Shown piece by piece: positions 33,836-43,268 of a DNA stretch of 64,000 nucleotides. The stretch lies in NCBI GenBank assembly GCA_000620945.1, contig KK211198.1, positions 124,001 through 188,000 on the forward strand, given 5' to 3'. The notes beneath the pieces are model-generated. The model was not told where the DNA came from. It saw only the letters and a program-made list of their open reading frames with translations, and searched no databases. The first letter of the stretch is position 1. Each line of letters begins with the position of its first letter. The DNA comes from [Clostridium] viride DSM 6836. GTDB taxonomy: Bacteria; Bacillota; Clostridia; Oscillospirales; Oscillospiraceae. The translations under genes were made by a program, and so were the position numbers.

Positions 33836-35272
33836 ATGAAACTGATGATAAAACGAATGGTATACGTTATTTTGTTCGCAATCTTTCTTTACCTGCTCTA
33901 TTTTCTGATTGCTGGCGTCCTTCCGTTTCGCAATGGAAAAGACTTGCCCGCAGAGTATAAGGAATCGATAGACTCGTACCACTTTCTTCGGGAAGAACCG
34001 AGCGTCGACCGTGTTGCCTTAGTGGAAGACCCAATGACCAGCCTTAAAGCTCGGGTGAATTTGATTTCGCAGGCAAAGGACACCATCGATATTTCGTATT
34101 ATGCTATCCATATGGGTGGAACCTCCGATTTCTTTTTTGGCGCTGTCTTAGATGCCGCCGATCGCGGAGTCAAGATTCGGATTCTGCTAGATGGTATGTC
34201 CGGGGGCCTTACGAAACAAAATCGTGACTACGCAAGCGCCCTCGGTGGGCACAAGAATATCGAGCTTCGTCTGTACAATACCCCTAATCCCTTAAAGCCT
34301 TGGACCTTTAATGCCCGCATGCACGATAAGTATATCATTGTCGACAATAAGCTCCTGCTGCTGGGCGGAAGAAATCTGGGTGATAAGTATTTCAATCCGG
34401 AAGGGTTTTCAAAAAGTCTATCCATTGATCGAGACATTCTCGTCTTTAACACGGCCTTTGAGTCCGAGGATCGATCCTCCGTACTTTTTGAGGTTCGTGA
34501 CTATATGGACGCAATTTGGAATAGCGATACCGTGACGGAGCCTTTTTCCACGGATACGCAAAAGGGTGCCGTCCTCAGGCAGCATCTGTATACCATGTTG
34601 CAAGAGGCTCGTATGAAAACACCGGCCCTTTTTGACCGTGAGGAGAACTACTATGAAACGACCGTTCCCACAAATCACATTGCCTTTTTGCATAATGATT
34701 CAGATATTGGCGTGAAAGCCCCTAAGGTTGGCTATGTCATTGCAAAATTGTTGCTTTCCGCTCAGGAAAGCGCATTCCTGCAATCCCCCTACCTTGTCTT
34801 AGATACAAACAGCAAGAATGTGCTCACGGCTCTTGGGCAAAAGGACATCCGCTATGAAATTCTGACCAACTCACTGGCTTCCTCTCCCAATGTACTTGCT
34901 TACAGTGCCTATCTCAACGATCGGGACGAGATCCTTGCAACGGGCGCTGAGGTGTTGGAATACCAAAGCAAGCACGCCATTCATGCAAAAACTTATTTGA
35001 TTGATGATCGCTTATGTATCGCAGGCTCCTATAACCTAGATCCAAGAAGTGCTTATATTGACACGGAACTCATGCTTGCCATTGACAGTGTAGAGTTTGC
35101 AGCTTATATGCGAGAGGTGCTCGGCACGTATCAAAAAGACTCCTTGCAGGTTGATGTCAATGGAGATTACCTTCCAAAGGAAGGCCTTGCGATTCAAGAC
35201 GTCTCCACCACAAAGCAACTAATTATCTCTCTTGTTCGGATCATCGTTCGTCCCTTTACCTTCTTAGTATAA
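33836..35272 (+). CDS. Membrane-anchored phospholipase D-family protein (cardiolipin synthase-like)
   Basis: A 478-residue protein with one N-terminal membrane span (about residues 9-28) and two HKD motifs: MHDKYIIVDNKLLLLGGRNLGD near residue 160 and HAKTYLIDDRLCIAGSYNLDPRS near residue 382. Two HKD motifs mark the PLD/cardiolipin synthase superfamily; the single span and layout resemble ClsC/YmdC-type proteins. The likely reaction is phosphatidyl transfer, but the substrate is not proven. The ribosome-binding site (AGGAAGGG) is rather far from the ATG. The 302 bp upstream hold the divergent metal-efflux promoter and no other gene. Confidence 0.85.
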   Translation: MKLMIKRMVYVILFAIFLYLLYFLIAGVLPFRNGKDLPAEYKESIDSYHFLREEPSVDRVALVEDPMTSLKARVNLISQAKDTIDISYYAIHMGGTSDFFFGAVLDAADRGVKIRILLDGMSGGLTKQNRDYASALGGHKNIELRLYNTPNPLKPWTFNARMHDKYIIVDNKLLLLGGRNLGDKYFNPEGFSKSLSIDRDILVFNTAFESEDRSSVLFEVRDYMDAIWNSDTVTEPFSTDTQKGAVLRQHLYTMLQEARMKTPALFDREENYYETTVPTNHIAFLHNDSDIGVKAPKVGYVIAKLLLSAQESAFLQSPYLVLDTNSKNVLTALGQKDIRYEILTNSLASSPNVLAYSAYLNDRDEILATGAEVLEYQSKHAIHAKTYLIDDRLCIAGSYNLDPRSAYIDTELMLAIDSVEFAAYMREVLGTYQKDSLQVDVNGDYLPKEGLAIQDVSTTKQLIISLVRIIVRPFTFLV

Positions 35273-35277
35273 GATGC

Positions 35278-35318
35278 AAAACGGTGCTGTCACCTTACTG
35301 TGATAGCACCGTTTTTCG
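35278..35318. terminator. Bidirectional terminator between the PLD-like gene and ligA
   Basis: AAACGGTGCTGTCAC (35278-35292) pairs with 35300-35314, followed by TTTTTCG on the plus strand. Confidence 0.85.
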
Positions 35319-35323
35319 TATAG

Positions 35324-37309
35324 TTATCCGAACATGGCGAGGAAATCCTCTTCAGAAAGGATGGGGATTCCCAAATCCATTGCCTTTTTATTTTTCGCAG
35401 AGGTCGATTGCACATCATTATTCACGAGATAGTTTGTTTTTTTGGAAACACTTCCTGTCACCGAACCACCTTCGCCTTCCACATAAGCTCGAAAGGCGTC
35501 TCGGTTGGAAAAGTGGTGGACATCCCCGGTGATTACAAAGGTCAACCCAGCGCATTTTCCCCCGTCATCGGGTTTGGCTGTGACCTCCTCCAGGTGAAGT
35601 TCCCTCAACAGAGCATGAAAGGAAGCGTTCTGTTCGGGCTCCTGATACCATTGCAGGATGGCACTGGATTTTTCGGGGCCAATGCCTTCGATATCAAGGA
35701 ACCCTTCCCCGCTTTGCAACCGCGAAAGAAAGCCGTTAGAGCCAAGCTTTCCAATGATTTTCTTCCCTGCATCCACCCCAATCAAGGGGATGCAGAGGGC
35801 ATAGATAAAATTGACGGGATGAACCTTCCTGCTGCGTTCAATGGCTTTGAGTAAATTTTCACAGGATTTTTCTCCAAATCCTTCCAAGGACTTAATCTCC
35901 TCTTTGTACTTCGAGAGGTGATAGATATCTTCAAAGTGCTTAATGTATCCTTTGTTCACAAAGGCCAAAAGGGTTTGAATGGAAAGTCCATCGATATCCA
36001 TACCGTGTTTGCTGACAAAGCGGGAAAAGCGCTTTAAGTGCTTGGCCGGACAAGCCGGATTGGTGCAGCGAAGCGTTTTAGTTCCACTATTCGCACTCGT
36101 CCGTATCTCTGTTTTTTGCTGGCACACCGGGCAACACTCTGGGATGGAAAACTGGCCACTTGCTTGCTTCACGGCAATGCACTTTGGAATGATCTTATTG
36201 GCCTTAATAATTTCCAGCGTGGTACGCTGGTCTTCTCCAATCCCAAGACGTTCCATCTCGCTGATATTGCACAGAGAAGCCCTCGAAACGATCGTTCCCT
36301 CTAACTGGATTGGTTCAAATACCGCAACGGGGGTAATGACGGAGGCTGCGCAAGACCATTCCACATGATCAAGTTGAGAGATCGCGGAAACGTCCTGCCA
36401 TTTGAAGGCGAGGCCAGATCGTGCCGCATGATGCCCCGTCACACTTCCGCTTGCAGCGTACTCGATATCATCGTAGCAAATCACAAGACCATCCACAGGA
36501 AGATCCATATCTCCAGATTCGACTTTCTTGGTCCAGCGTTGGATGGCTTCGGGTAAGTCTTCCGCCCTAGTTGCTTCGCGTTCGATGGTTTGGAATCCTA
36601 GCTGATCCAGGTACGCAATCCGCTTCCCCCATTCGTTCATCCCGTGTTCCAGGTAGACCAAGGCAAAGGCATAAAACGTGACCTTACGCTCTTGCACTTT
36701 GGATACGTTGGACACATCCAAGGCTAAGGTACCGGATGCGAGGTTACGTGGATTGGAATATTTCTCGTCCTCGTCCTCAATGGTGTCGTTGATCATGGTA
36801 AAGTCAGAATACGATATGGTGGCTTCCCCACGCACCACCATGTGCCCTTGCTCCGAAATTTCAAGCGGGAATCCCCGAATGACGTCTTTCATAAAGGTAA
36901 TATTTGTTCCGATGGTGCCGTTTCCACGGGTCATAATCTTCGACAGCTTTCCTTGATCGTAGGTTAAGACCAAGGTTAGGCCATCTAACTTCCACGTCAG
37001 CCAGATAGGGCGATCTCCAGCCCAGGCCTGCAGTTCCTTCACCACTTTGGTCTTTGCCAGAGAAAGCGTAGGAAACTCATGTGGTTCTTTGACCCCGGTT
37101 TCTTTCCCCTCACCCATAGGAGCATCGCTCGTCATTTGAGTGGGACTATTGGGAAGTGTGATACCGATTTCGGCCTCCAATTGCGCCAGCTCATCAAATA
37201 GAGCATCCCATTCAAAGTTCGTCATGCTCTCTTCCCGGCCGCTATAGTAATCTGCAGAGGCCCGATTTAAGATATCGACAAGCTCTTGCATTCTTTGATT
37301 CTTATCCAT
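35324..37309 (-). CDS. ligA: NAD-dependent DNA ligase, divergent LigA form
   Basis: A 661-residue NAD-dependent ligase. It has the Ia NMN-binding domain (ASADYYSGREESMTNFEWD), the adenylation domain with KLDG nucleophile, an OB fold, a four-Cys zinc finger (CPVCQQK, later CTNPACPAKH), helix-hairpin-helix repeats (FGEKSCENLLKAIE, LIGVDAGKKI) and a C-terminal BRCT domain (GLTFVITGDVHHFSNRDAF). Several usually conserved positions differ: the Glu before the KxDG lysine is replaced (LTWKLDG), and TRGDG-xx-GEDVT reads TRGNG-xx-GTNIT. This looks like a known clostridial variant. The start at 37309 follows GGAG. Confidence 0.9.
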   Translation of the reverse strand: MDKNQRMQELVDILNRASADYYSGREESMTNFEWDALFDELAQLEAEIGITLPNSPTQMTSDAPMGEGKETGVKEPHEFPTLSLAKTKVVKELQAWAGDRPIWLTWKLDGLTLVLTYDQGKLSKIMTRGNGTIGTNITFMKDVIRGFPLEISEQGHMVVRGEATISYSDFTMINDTIEDEDEKYSNPRNLASGTLALDVSNVSKVQERKVTFYAFALVYLEHGMNEWGKRIAYLDQLGFQTIEREATRAEDLPEAIQRWTKKVESGDMDLPVDGLVICYDDIEYAASGSVTGHHAARSGLAFKWQDVSAISQLDHVEWSCAASVITPVAVFEPIQLEGTIVSRASLCNISEMERLGIGEDQRTTLEIIKANKIIPKCIAVKQASGQFSIPECCPVCQQKTEIRTSANSGTKTLRCTNPACPAKHLKRFSRFVSKHGMDIDGLSIQTLLAFVNKGYIKHFEDIYHLSKYKEEIKSLEGFGEKSCENLLKAIERSRKVHPVNFIYALCIPLIGVDAGKKIIGKLGSNGFLSRLQSGEGFLDIEGIGPEKSSAILQWYQEPEQNASFHALLRELHLEEVTAKPDDGGKCAGLTFVITGDVHHFSNRDAFRAYVEGEGGSVTGSVSKKTNYLVNNDVQSTSAKNKKAMDLGIPILSEEDFLAMFG

Positions 37310-37341
37310 ACACATCTCCATCTCGTGCCTTCATTCTCGTG

Positions 37342-38598
37342 TTATCGGCCTTCGCGTAATAACTCTTCTACAGCAAGCATTATGCCCAGTTTTCCGGATT
37401 CATAGGTCAGGCCACCTTGCATATAAACCGTGTAAGGTGGACGAATGGGAGCATCGGCAGTCAGCTCGATGGATGCCCCTTGAATAAAGGCGCCTGCCGC
37501 CATGACCACGGGGCAGTCATAGCCAGGCATGTCCCAAGGGATGGGGGTAACGAAGGAGTCTACCGGAGCGCCCGCCTGAATTCCACGGCAGAAGCGCTCC
37601 ACTCGTTCCCCTGATCCTAAGTGAATCATTTGTACAATGTCGTGCCGGAGAGCGTCCGACCTAGGATCGGTCTGATACCCCAAAAGCTCCACCATTTTTG
37701 CCGCAAAGGTAGCCGTTTTAAGGGCTTGCGCTACCGTATGTGGTGCCATAAACAGACCTTGATACAGTTCGCGGTTATGCCCTAAGGTGGATCCGCACTT
37801 TCTGCCGATTCCAGGAATCGTCAAACGCATGGAACATTGCTCCACCAAATCATGCCGCCCCGCCAGGTAGCCTCCGCTGGGCGCTAACCCGCCTCCTGGG
37901 TTTTTAATGAGGGAACCCATGATGAGATCGGCTCCTACTTCACTGGGCTCCACCACATCCACAAATTCCCCATAACAGTTATCAACTAAAATGTACACGC
38001 GATCATTGACGGCTCGGATCCGATGAATAATTTCCTCAATTTCTGCGACAGAGAGCGAGGCCCGGGTAGCATACCCGCGCGAACGCTGGATGAGGACGGC
38101 TTTGATTTTGGTATCCTGTACTGCCGCAACAATGGCATCCAGATCGGGCGTGTTTTCCGGGGTCAACTCAACCTGGCGATACTGAATTCCAAATTCCTGT
38201 AAAGAACCATAGCCATGCCCCGTGACCCCGATAACCCCCAAGAGGGTATCGTAGGGCGCACCAATGGCAGACAATAACACGTCCCCGGGACGCAGTACGC
38301 CAAAAAGCGCAGAACCAATGGCGTGGGTTCCGTTCACAAAGCCCAGACGAACCAAAGCATCCTGTGTTCCAAAGATTTCAGCGTAAATATCATCCAGCTT
38401 ATCGCGCCCCTCATCGTTATACCCATAGCCGGTGGTCCCATGAAAATAATGATCGGATACCCGATGGGTTTGAAACGCAGACAGCACCTTTTGCGTATTC
38501 CGTTCCGCCACCTGGTCGATATGGGCGAACTGATTCGAAAGGGCTGCCTGTGCCTCAAGGGAAAGATCCAGGACGCGTTGGCTGATTTCTAATGCCAT
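37342..38598 (-). CDS. Methionine gamma-lyase family PLP enzyme (YnbB/aluminium-resistance type)
   Basis: A 418-residue PLP-dependent fold-type I protein. The N-terminal segment HYFHGTTGYGYNDEGRD, the FVNGTHAIGSALFG cofactor loop, and GSLIKNPGGGLAPSGGYLAG with the Schiff-base lysine match the family often labelled aluminium-resistance protein or methionine gamma-lyase. The physiological substrate is uncertain. ATG follows AAGGAGT, which overlaps the stop of the upstream M42 gene, so it belongs to the murD-M42 operon. Confidence 0.88.
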   Translation of the reverse strand: MALEISQRVLDLSLEAQAALSNQFAHIDQVAERNTQKVLSAFQTHRVSDHYFHGTTGYGYNDEGRDKLDDIYAEIFGTQDALVRLGFVNGTHAIGSALFGVLRPGDVLLSAIGAPYDTLLGVIGVTGHGYGSLQEFGIQYRQVELTPENTPDLDAIVAAVQDTKIKAVLIQRSRGYATRASLSVAEIEEIIHRIRAVNDRVYILVDNCYGEFVDVVEPSEVGADLIMGSLIKNPGGGLAPSGGYLAGRHDLVEQCSMRLTIPGIGRKCGSTLGHNRELYQGLFMAPHTVAQALKTATFAAKMVELLGYQTDPRSDALRHDIVQMIHLGSGERVERFCRGIQAGAPVDSFVTPIPWDMPGYDCPVVMAAGAFIQGASIELTADAPIRPPYTVYMQGGLTYESGKLGIMLAVEELLREGR

Positions 38599-38603
38599 GA
38601 CTG

Positions 38604-39614
38604 TTAACTCCTTTTATCTACGGTTTGCAAGGGTTCTTTTGCAAGTGCATGCACGAGACGAATGCAGGACTCCACATCGGAGGTCTCCACCGTCTCTACG
38701 GGAGAGTGAATATAGCGGCACGGGACACAAATCCCTCCGGTTAAAACGCCTTGGCGGCTTACATGGATGGCACCTGCATCCGTCCCCCCTAGGGTAATGA
38801 CATCTTTCTGATGTGGAATCCCCTGCTCCGTAGCCAGCTGGGTGAGCAGCTCTACCATTTGGGGATGACATATGACCGAAGCGTCCATCACTTTGATGGC
38901 AGCGCCGCCTCCTAGAATGCTACTGCATTGAAATTTGCTGTCTGGCTCATGCGCAGATGTGATATCTACGGCCACCGCGTAATCCGGTTCAATTTGAAAC
39001 GCTGCCGTTTTTGCTCCCCGCAAGCCAACTTCCTCCTGAACCGTGAAGACAAAGTAAAGATCATTCTCGGTAGTTCCCAGACGCTTGATGGCTTCTAAGA
39101 GAACCAAGCAGGAGATGTGATTATCCATATAGGGCGCGGATATGCGGCTGCCCATACAAAAGGTTGGCATGGAGGAGACCGCCGTATCGCCGATTTGTAC
39201 TCTTGTTTCCGCCTCATCTTTGGTTTTGGCTCCAATATCCAAATAGAGGTCTTGCATCGTAAGATCCTTTTCCTTAACCTTCTCACTGAGGACCAAAACT
39301 CCCATGGTACCGTTTTGAAAGCGGAAGGGGGTGTGTAGGATACTATGCAGCGCTTGCCCTCCAATTTTTCCGATCCGAAGGTAGCCGTCTTGTTCAATGT
39401 GCGTCACGACAAGACCGATTGAATCCATATGGGCAGCAAATAAGAGCTTAGGCCCTCTTCCCTTTTTGTGGACAATCAGGTTACCTAAGGTATCGGTATA
39501 GCACTCGTCAGCATAAGGTCTTGCCAATTCGGCCAGACGGTTTGCCAATTCCCCTTCGTTTCCGGATGGGGCGTGACACTCATTTAGTTCTTGTAATAAC
39601 GCGAAATACTCCAC
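38604..39614 (-). CDS. M42 family aminopeptidase, paralogue 1
   Basis: A 336-residue co-catalytic zinc aminopeptidase of the TET/glutamyl-aminopeptidase group. Metal and catalytic residues are visible: AAHMDSIG (His, Asp), MDNHISCLV (bridging Asp), QEEVGLRG (catalytic and metal Glu), VDITSAHE (Asp) and CRYIHSPVE (His). The start is GTG after GAGGAG. It is third of three consecutive M42 genes, 12 bp after paralogue 2. These form large tetrahedral cytoplasmic complexes that trim peptides. Confidence 0.92.
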   Translation of the reverse strand: MEYFALLQELNECHAPSGNEGELANRLAELARPYADECYTDTLGNLIVHKKGRGPKLLFAAHMDSIGLVVTHIEQDGYLRIGKIGGQALHSILHTPFRFQNGTMGVLVLSEKVKEKDLTMQDLYLDIGAKTKDEAETRVQIGDTAVSSMPTFCMGSRISAPYMDNHISCLVLLEAIKRLGTTENDLYFVFTVQEEVGLRGAKTAAFQIEPDYAVAVDITSAHEPDSKFQCSSILGGGAAIKVMDASVICHPQMVELLTQLATEQGIPHQKDVITLGGTDAGAIHVSRQGVLTGGICVPCRYIHSPVETVETSDVESCIRLVHALAKEPLQTVDKRS

Positions 39615-39626
39615 TGGCCATTCTCC

Positions 39627-40655
39627 TCATTCCACTTGTTGTGCCATTGCTTCCAAAAACAGATAAGATAGACGCTCCATTGCTTCACAATCCGAGCGGG
39701 AAACCACCCCCTCCGAGGTGTGAAGGTAGCGAACCGCTGCCGAAATCCCGGCCACGCGCACGCCCGCTCGACTGCGTTGAATGGCGCCGGCATCGGTACC
39801 GCCGGCGATATAGTGTTTTGTCTGCCAAGGAATCTGATGCTTTTCCGCTAATTCCCGAAGCAATTCAAACAAAGCTCGGTCATAGATGGTTGCTCCATCC
39901 ATGAATGGAATGACCGGACCGCAACCTGGTATGCAAACCTTTTTTTGCCCTTCCATATCCGGAAGATCGGCAGCAGTGGTGCCTTCCAGTACTAAGGCAA
40001 TCTCTGGTTTGACGGAAAACGCGGCTCCAAATGCCCCACGGGTTCCAACCTCTTCCTGTACCGTAAATACAAAGGTACAATCCAATGGTAGGGGCTTCTT
40101 GAGTAACGAGAGCATCACGGCGCAGCCCACTCGGTCATCCAATGCTTTGGCCCGCAAACATTCATTCCCAAAGGGCCTTGGACTTCCATCGAATACGATT
40201 ATATCACCAGCAGACACCAGTGCCTTTGCATCTTCTGCCGATTCACAACCCATATCGATATATAAATCGGATAGTTTCGGTGTTTTCTTTCGCTCATCCT
40301 CCGTTGCTAGATGAAATGCCTTGATTCCGATAATGCCAGGGTATCGTTCAGTTCCCACAAAGACCCGCTTGCCAAGTAACACACGGCGGTCAATGCCACC
40401 CAGTGTCACAAACTTGATATACCCATCCTCGGTAATGCTGCGGACCATCAGACCAACTTCATCCATGTGGGCGGCCAGCATTAGCTTATTGGGGGCTGGT
40501 TTCGCTCCCTGTTTGAACACAATGAGGTTTCCCATGACATCCGTACGAATGGACTGGGCAAAGGGTTCCGCTTGTTCTCGAATGAACTTGCGAACCGCCT
40601 CTTCCGCACTGGATGCACCATCGAGGGAACAAAGGGTGCTGATCAGTTCTTGCAT
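39627..40655 (-). CDS. M42 family aminopeptidase, paralogue 2
   Basis: A 342-residue M42 peptidase with AAHMDEVGLM, ALDDRVGC, QEEVGTRG, a VLEGTTAAD metal Glu in place of Asp, and RYLHTSEG. An Asp-to-Glu change at that position is known to alter the exopeptidase preference in M42 enzymes. ATG follows GGAGGGG, and the gene overlaps the end of paralogue 3 by 13 bp. Confidence 0.93.
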   Translation of the reverse strand: MQELISTLCSLDGASSAEEAVRKFIREQAEPFAQSIRTDVMGNLIVFKQGAKPAPNKLMLAAHMDEVGLMVRSITEDGYIKFVTLGGIDRRVLLGKRVFVGTERYPGIIGIKAFHLATEDERKKTPKLSDLYIDMGCESAEDAKALVSAGDIIVFDGSPRPFGNECLRAKALDDRVGCAVMLSLLKKPLPLDCTFVFTVQEEVGTRGAFGAAFSVKPEIALVLEGTTAADLPDMEGQKKVCIPGCGPVIPFMDGATIYDRALFELLRELAEKHQIPWQTKHYIAGGTDAGAIQRSRAGVRVAGISAAVRYLHTSEGVVSRSDCEAMERLSYLFLEAMAQQVE

Positions 40656-41689
40656 AGGTCCCCTCCTTCCTTCGAAAAGGCACGCACAAAGGCAGCAATC
40701 AGCTGTGCTGTATTCTCTAAGTCCGTAGCCTTCATCACCTCATAGGGGGTATGCATGTATTTTAGAGGAATGGAGAGGACTGCTGTTGCAACCCCTTCCC
40801 GGCAAATCTGCATATGCCAAGCATTGGTGCCCGAAGAGCCCCCCATCACTTCCCGTTGCCACGGAATGGAAGCCTGCTCTGCCTGCTGCATCATCAGCTG
40901 CGTCATATGGCGATTCATATTGGGTCCAATCCCGATGGCAGGCCCCTTCCCCAAGGGAAAGGCATCCTCCCGTGGGGCATCCGGGGTTCTCCCATGGGTC
41001 ACATCCACGGCAATGCAAGCATCTGGAGCTAAGGCAAAGGTTCCAACCGTAGCCCCGCTGCCACCAACTTCCTCCCGAGTGCTTCCCATGATAATCAGAT
41101 CCACATCTAAGGGTTCCTCCTGCAACAGCTCTGCCGCGCGTAACAGCGCAACAAATCCGGCACGGTCATCCAGGGCCTTGGAGGCCCAATGGTCGTTTTG
41201 CAGCTCCACAAAGGAACTATCAAAGACAACTGGCGTTCCAATGGGAATGCGTCTATCCGCTTCTTCTGCCCCTAAACCGGTATCAATCCAAAGGGATTCA
41301 AAGGTGGGTGCATCCTTCTGCGATGTGGCGTCTTGCAGGTGCGGAGGAAGGGAGGTAATGAGCCCCAGTATGGGTGGCTCTGTCAAGATACGCACACTTT
41401 GATTGGACAAAACACGAGGATCGACTCCTCCAATGCTTCGAAAGCGTAGAAACCCATCCTTTTGACCCAGCACCACAAATCCGACCTCATCCAAGTGTGC
41501 ATCCAACAAGAGACGTTTGGCATCGTCCTTGCCACAGCGTCGGATTCCAATGGCATTTCCATATCGATCCTGATAGGCCTCGTCCATATAAGTGCGGAGC
41601 AAGTCGACGACTCTCGCCGCGACGGGCTGTTCAAAGCCAGAGGGCCCAGGGATTCTGGTTAGCTCAGCGATTACTGCCTTTGTATCCAA
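40643..41689 (-). CDS. M42 family aminopeptidase, paralogue 3
   Basis: A 348-residue M42 peptidase with DAHLDEVGF, ALDDRAGF, TREEVGGSG, VDVTHG and KYMHTPYE. The TTG at 41689 is chosen because AGGAGG lies 7 bases upstream; a TTG at 41713 overlaps murD and lacks a site. It is immediately downstream of murD (11 bp) and is the first of three tandem paralogues, which may form hetero-oligomeric TET complexes with complementary specificities. Confidence 0.92.
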   Translation of the reverse strand: MDTKAVIAELTRIPGPSGFEQPVAARVVDLLRTYMDEAYQDRYGNAIGIRRCGKDDAKRLLLDAHLDEVGFVVLGQKDGFLRFRSIGGVDPRVLSNQSVRILTEPPILGLITSLPPHLQDATSQKDAPTFESLWIDTGLGAEEADRRIPIGTPVVFDSSFVELQNDHWASKALDDRAGFVALLRAAELLQEEPLDVDLIIMGSTREEVGGSGATVGTFALAPDACIAVDVTHGRTPDAPREDAFPLGKGPAIGIGPNMNRHMTQLMMQQAEQASIPWQREVMGGSSGTNAWHMQICREGVATAVLSIPLKYMHTPYEVMKATDLENTAQLIAAFVRAFSKEGGDLCKN

Positions 41690-41700
41690 GCAAAGTCCTC

Positions 41701-43083
41701 CTACAGCGCGCAAATGATTTCTTTAAAGGTATTGCCTCTGACCGCAAAGTTCGGGAATTGGTCAAAGGAGGCACAGGCCGGAGACATGAGCACAATGTCT
41801 CCTTCTTGTGACACTGCATGTGCCTTTTGAACGGCGCTCTTAAAATCCGTCGCCATAATGATCTGGGGTTTCCCCTCTTGATAGGTAGGAGCCGATTGGA
41901 TTGACTCCTTGATCTTCTGGCTAGTTAAGCCATTTAAGACTACGGTTTTGACCCGATGGCAGATTTCTTCCCCCAGCTCATCAAAGGGGATTTTTTTATC
42001 ATATCCCCCAGCAATGAGGATGAGTGGTTCTGAAAAAGAGCGCAAACCGGCAATGGTACGCGTCGGGCTGGAGGCAATGGAATCATTATAGTATCGAACA
42101 CCCTGCAAGGTGCGCACCAACTCGATGCGATGTGCTACACCGGGGAAAGTTCGTGCCGTTTGCTCCATAACCTCTTCGCTGACATAGTCACGTACGGCAG
42201 CAATCGCCGCCAAATAGTTTTCTACGTTGTGCTCACCCGGAATTAGTATGGCACTGCGGTCAAACATCACCCGCTCGCCGTGTTCGTCCGCCACACAAAT
42301 AGCTCCGTCCTTCAGAAATACCCCATGCTCTAAGGGCGTCGTTCGGCTGAAGAGGATAGTTTTTCCGGGTGCTTTCTGAGAAAGTGTCAAGGTCTCCTCG
42401 TTGTCACGATTAAAAATGGCCATATCATCGGGGCCTTGGAAGCGGAAAATGGCCTCCTTTGCCTCTCGGTATTCATCCATGGACGTATGTACATCCAGGT
42501 GATTGGGAGAAAGGTTGGTCATGACGGCAATATGTGGGCTTTTGTTCAGTGTCATGAGTTGAAAGGAAGAAAGCTCTAAGACTGCAAAGTCCGTCTTCTG
42601 CATGCGTTCCACCTCTGCAAGCAGCGGCTTTCCAATGTTTCCGCCTAGGTGCACGGTATATCCGGCATTTTTGAGCATTTCGGAAATGAGGGTTGTCGTT
42701 GTGGTTTTCCCATCACTTCCGGTAACCGCGATAATGGGACAAGGGCAAACCTCAAAAAAGACCTCCATTTCCGAGGTAATCCGGCTCCCCTTTTCTCTGG
42801 CGGAGACAAAGGCCGGAATATCCGGACGAATGCCGGGGGAACGAAAGATCACATCATGATCCAGCGCATCTAAATAGCGGCTTCCAAGAGACAAATGAAC
42901 CCCAGAAGCCTCTAAGGAAAGCGCCAGATCTCCCAGTTCCTCTTTCTCTTTTTTATCACAGGCTGTGACCTCGATCCCAGCATGCACTAACAGTTGAATG
43001 AGCGGTGTGTTGGAAATGCCAATGCCAACAACGGCCACGCGTTTGTTCTGTAAAGTAGACAAATAGTCCTTCATAGTTTGCAT
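41701..43083 (-). CDS. murD: UDP-N-acetylmuramoylalanine--D-glutamate ligase
   Basis: Adds D-glutamate to UDP-MurNAc-L-Ala in peptidoglycan synthesis. The 460-residue protein has an N-terminal Rossmann-like UDP-binding domain (VAVVGIGISNTPLIQLL), the ATP-binding VTGSDGKTTTTTLI, the conserved NLSPNHLDVH, GEHNVENYLAAIAA, and the C-terminal domain with SPACASFDQFPNFAVRGNTF. It stands apart from other mur genes and leads an operon with three M42 peptidases and a PLP enzyme. Confidence 0.97.
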   Translation of the reverse strand: MQTMKDYLSTLQNKRVAVVGIGISNTPLIQLLVHAGIEVTACDKKEKEELGDLALSLEASGVHLSLGSRYLDALDHDVIFRSPGIRPDIPAFVSAREKGSRITSEMEVFFEVCPCPIIAVTGSDGKTTTTTLISEMLKNAGYTVHLGGNIGKPLLAEVERMQKTDFAVLELSSFQLMTLNKSPHIAVMTNLSPNHLDVHTSMDEYREAKEAIFRFQGPDDMAIFNRDNEETLTLSQKAPGKTILFSRTTPLEHGVFLKDGAICVADEHGERVMFDRSAILIPGEHNVENYLAAIAAVRDYVSEEVMEQTARTFPGVAHRIELVRTLQGVRYYNDSIASSPTRTIAGLRSFSEPLILIAGGYDKKIPFDELGEEICHRVKTVVLNGLTSQKIKESIQSAPTYQEGKPQIIMATDFKSAVQKAHAVSQEGDIVLMSPACASFDQFPNFAVRGNTFKEIICAL

Positions 43084-43268
43084 ATAGTGAAGGCCCCCTT
43101 GTATTGGTAAAATATCGTTTCAATAACTTTCCTATTATACGCCGACGAGGTGCTTTTTTCAATCTCAGAGCGACGGAATCTTTGAAAATAAATGAAGGAG
43201 ATCGCCGCATACCTCCGGACAATCCGGCATATACATGTCCATGAAAATAATAAACGGAGGCTATTCAC

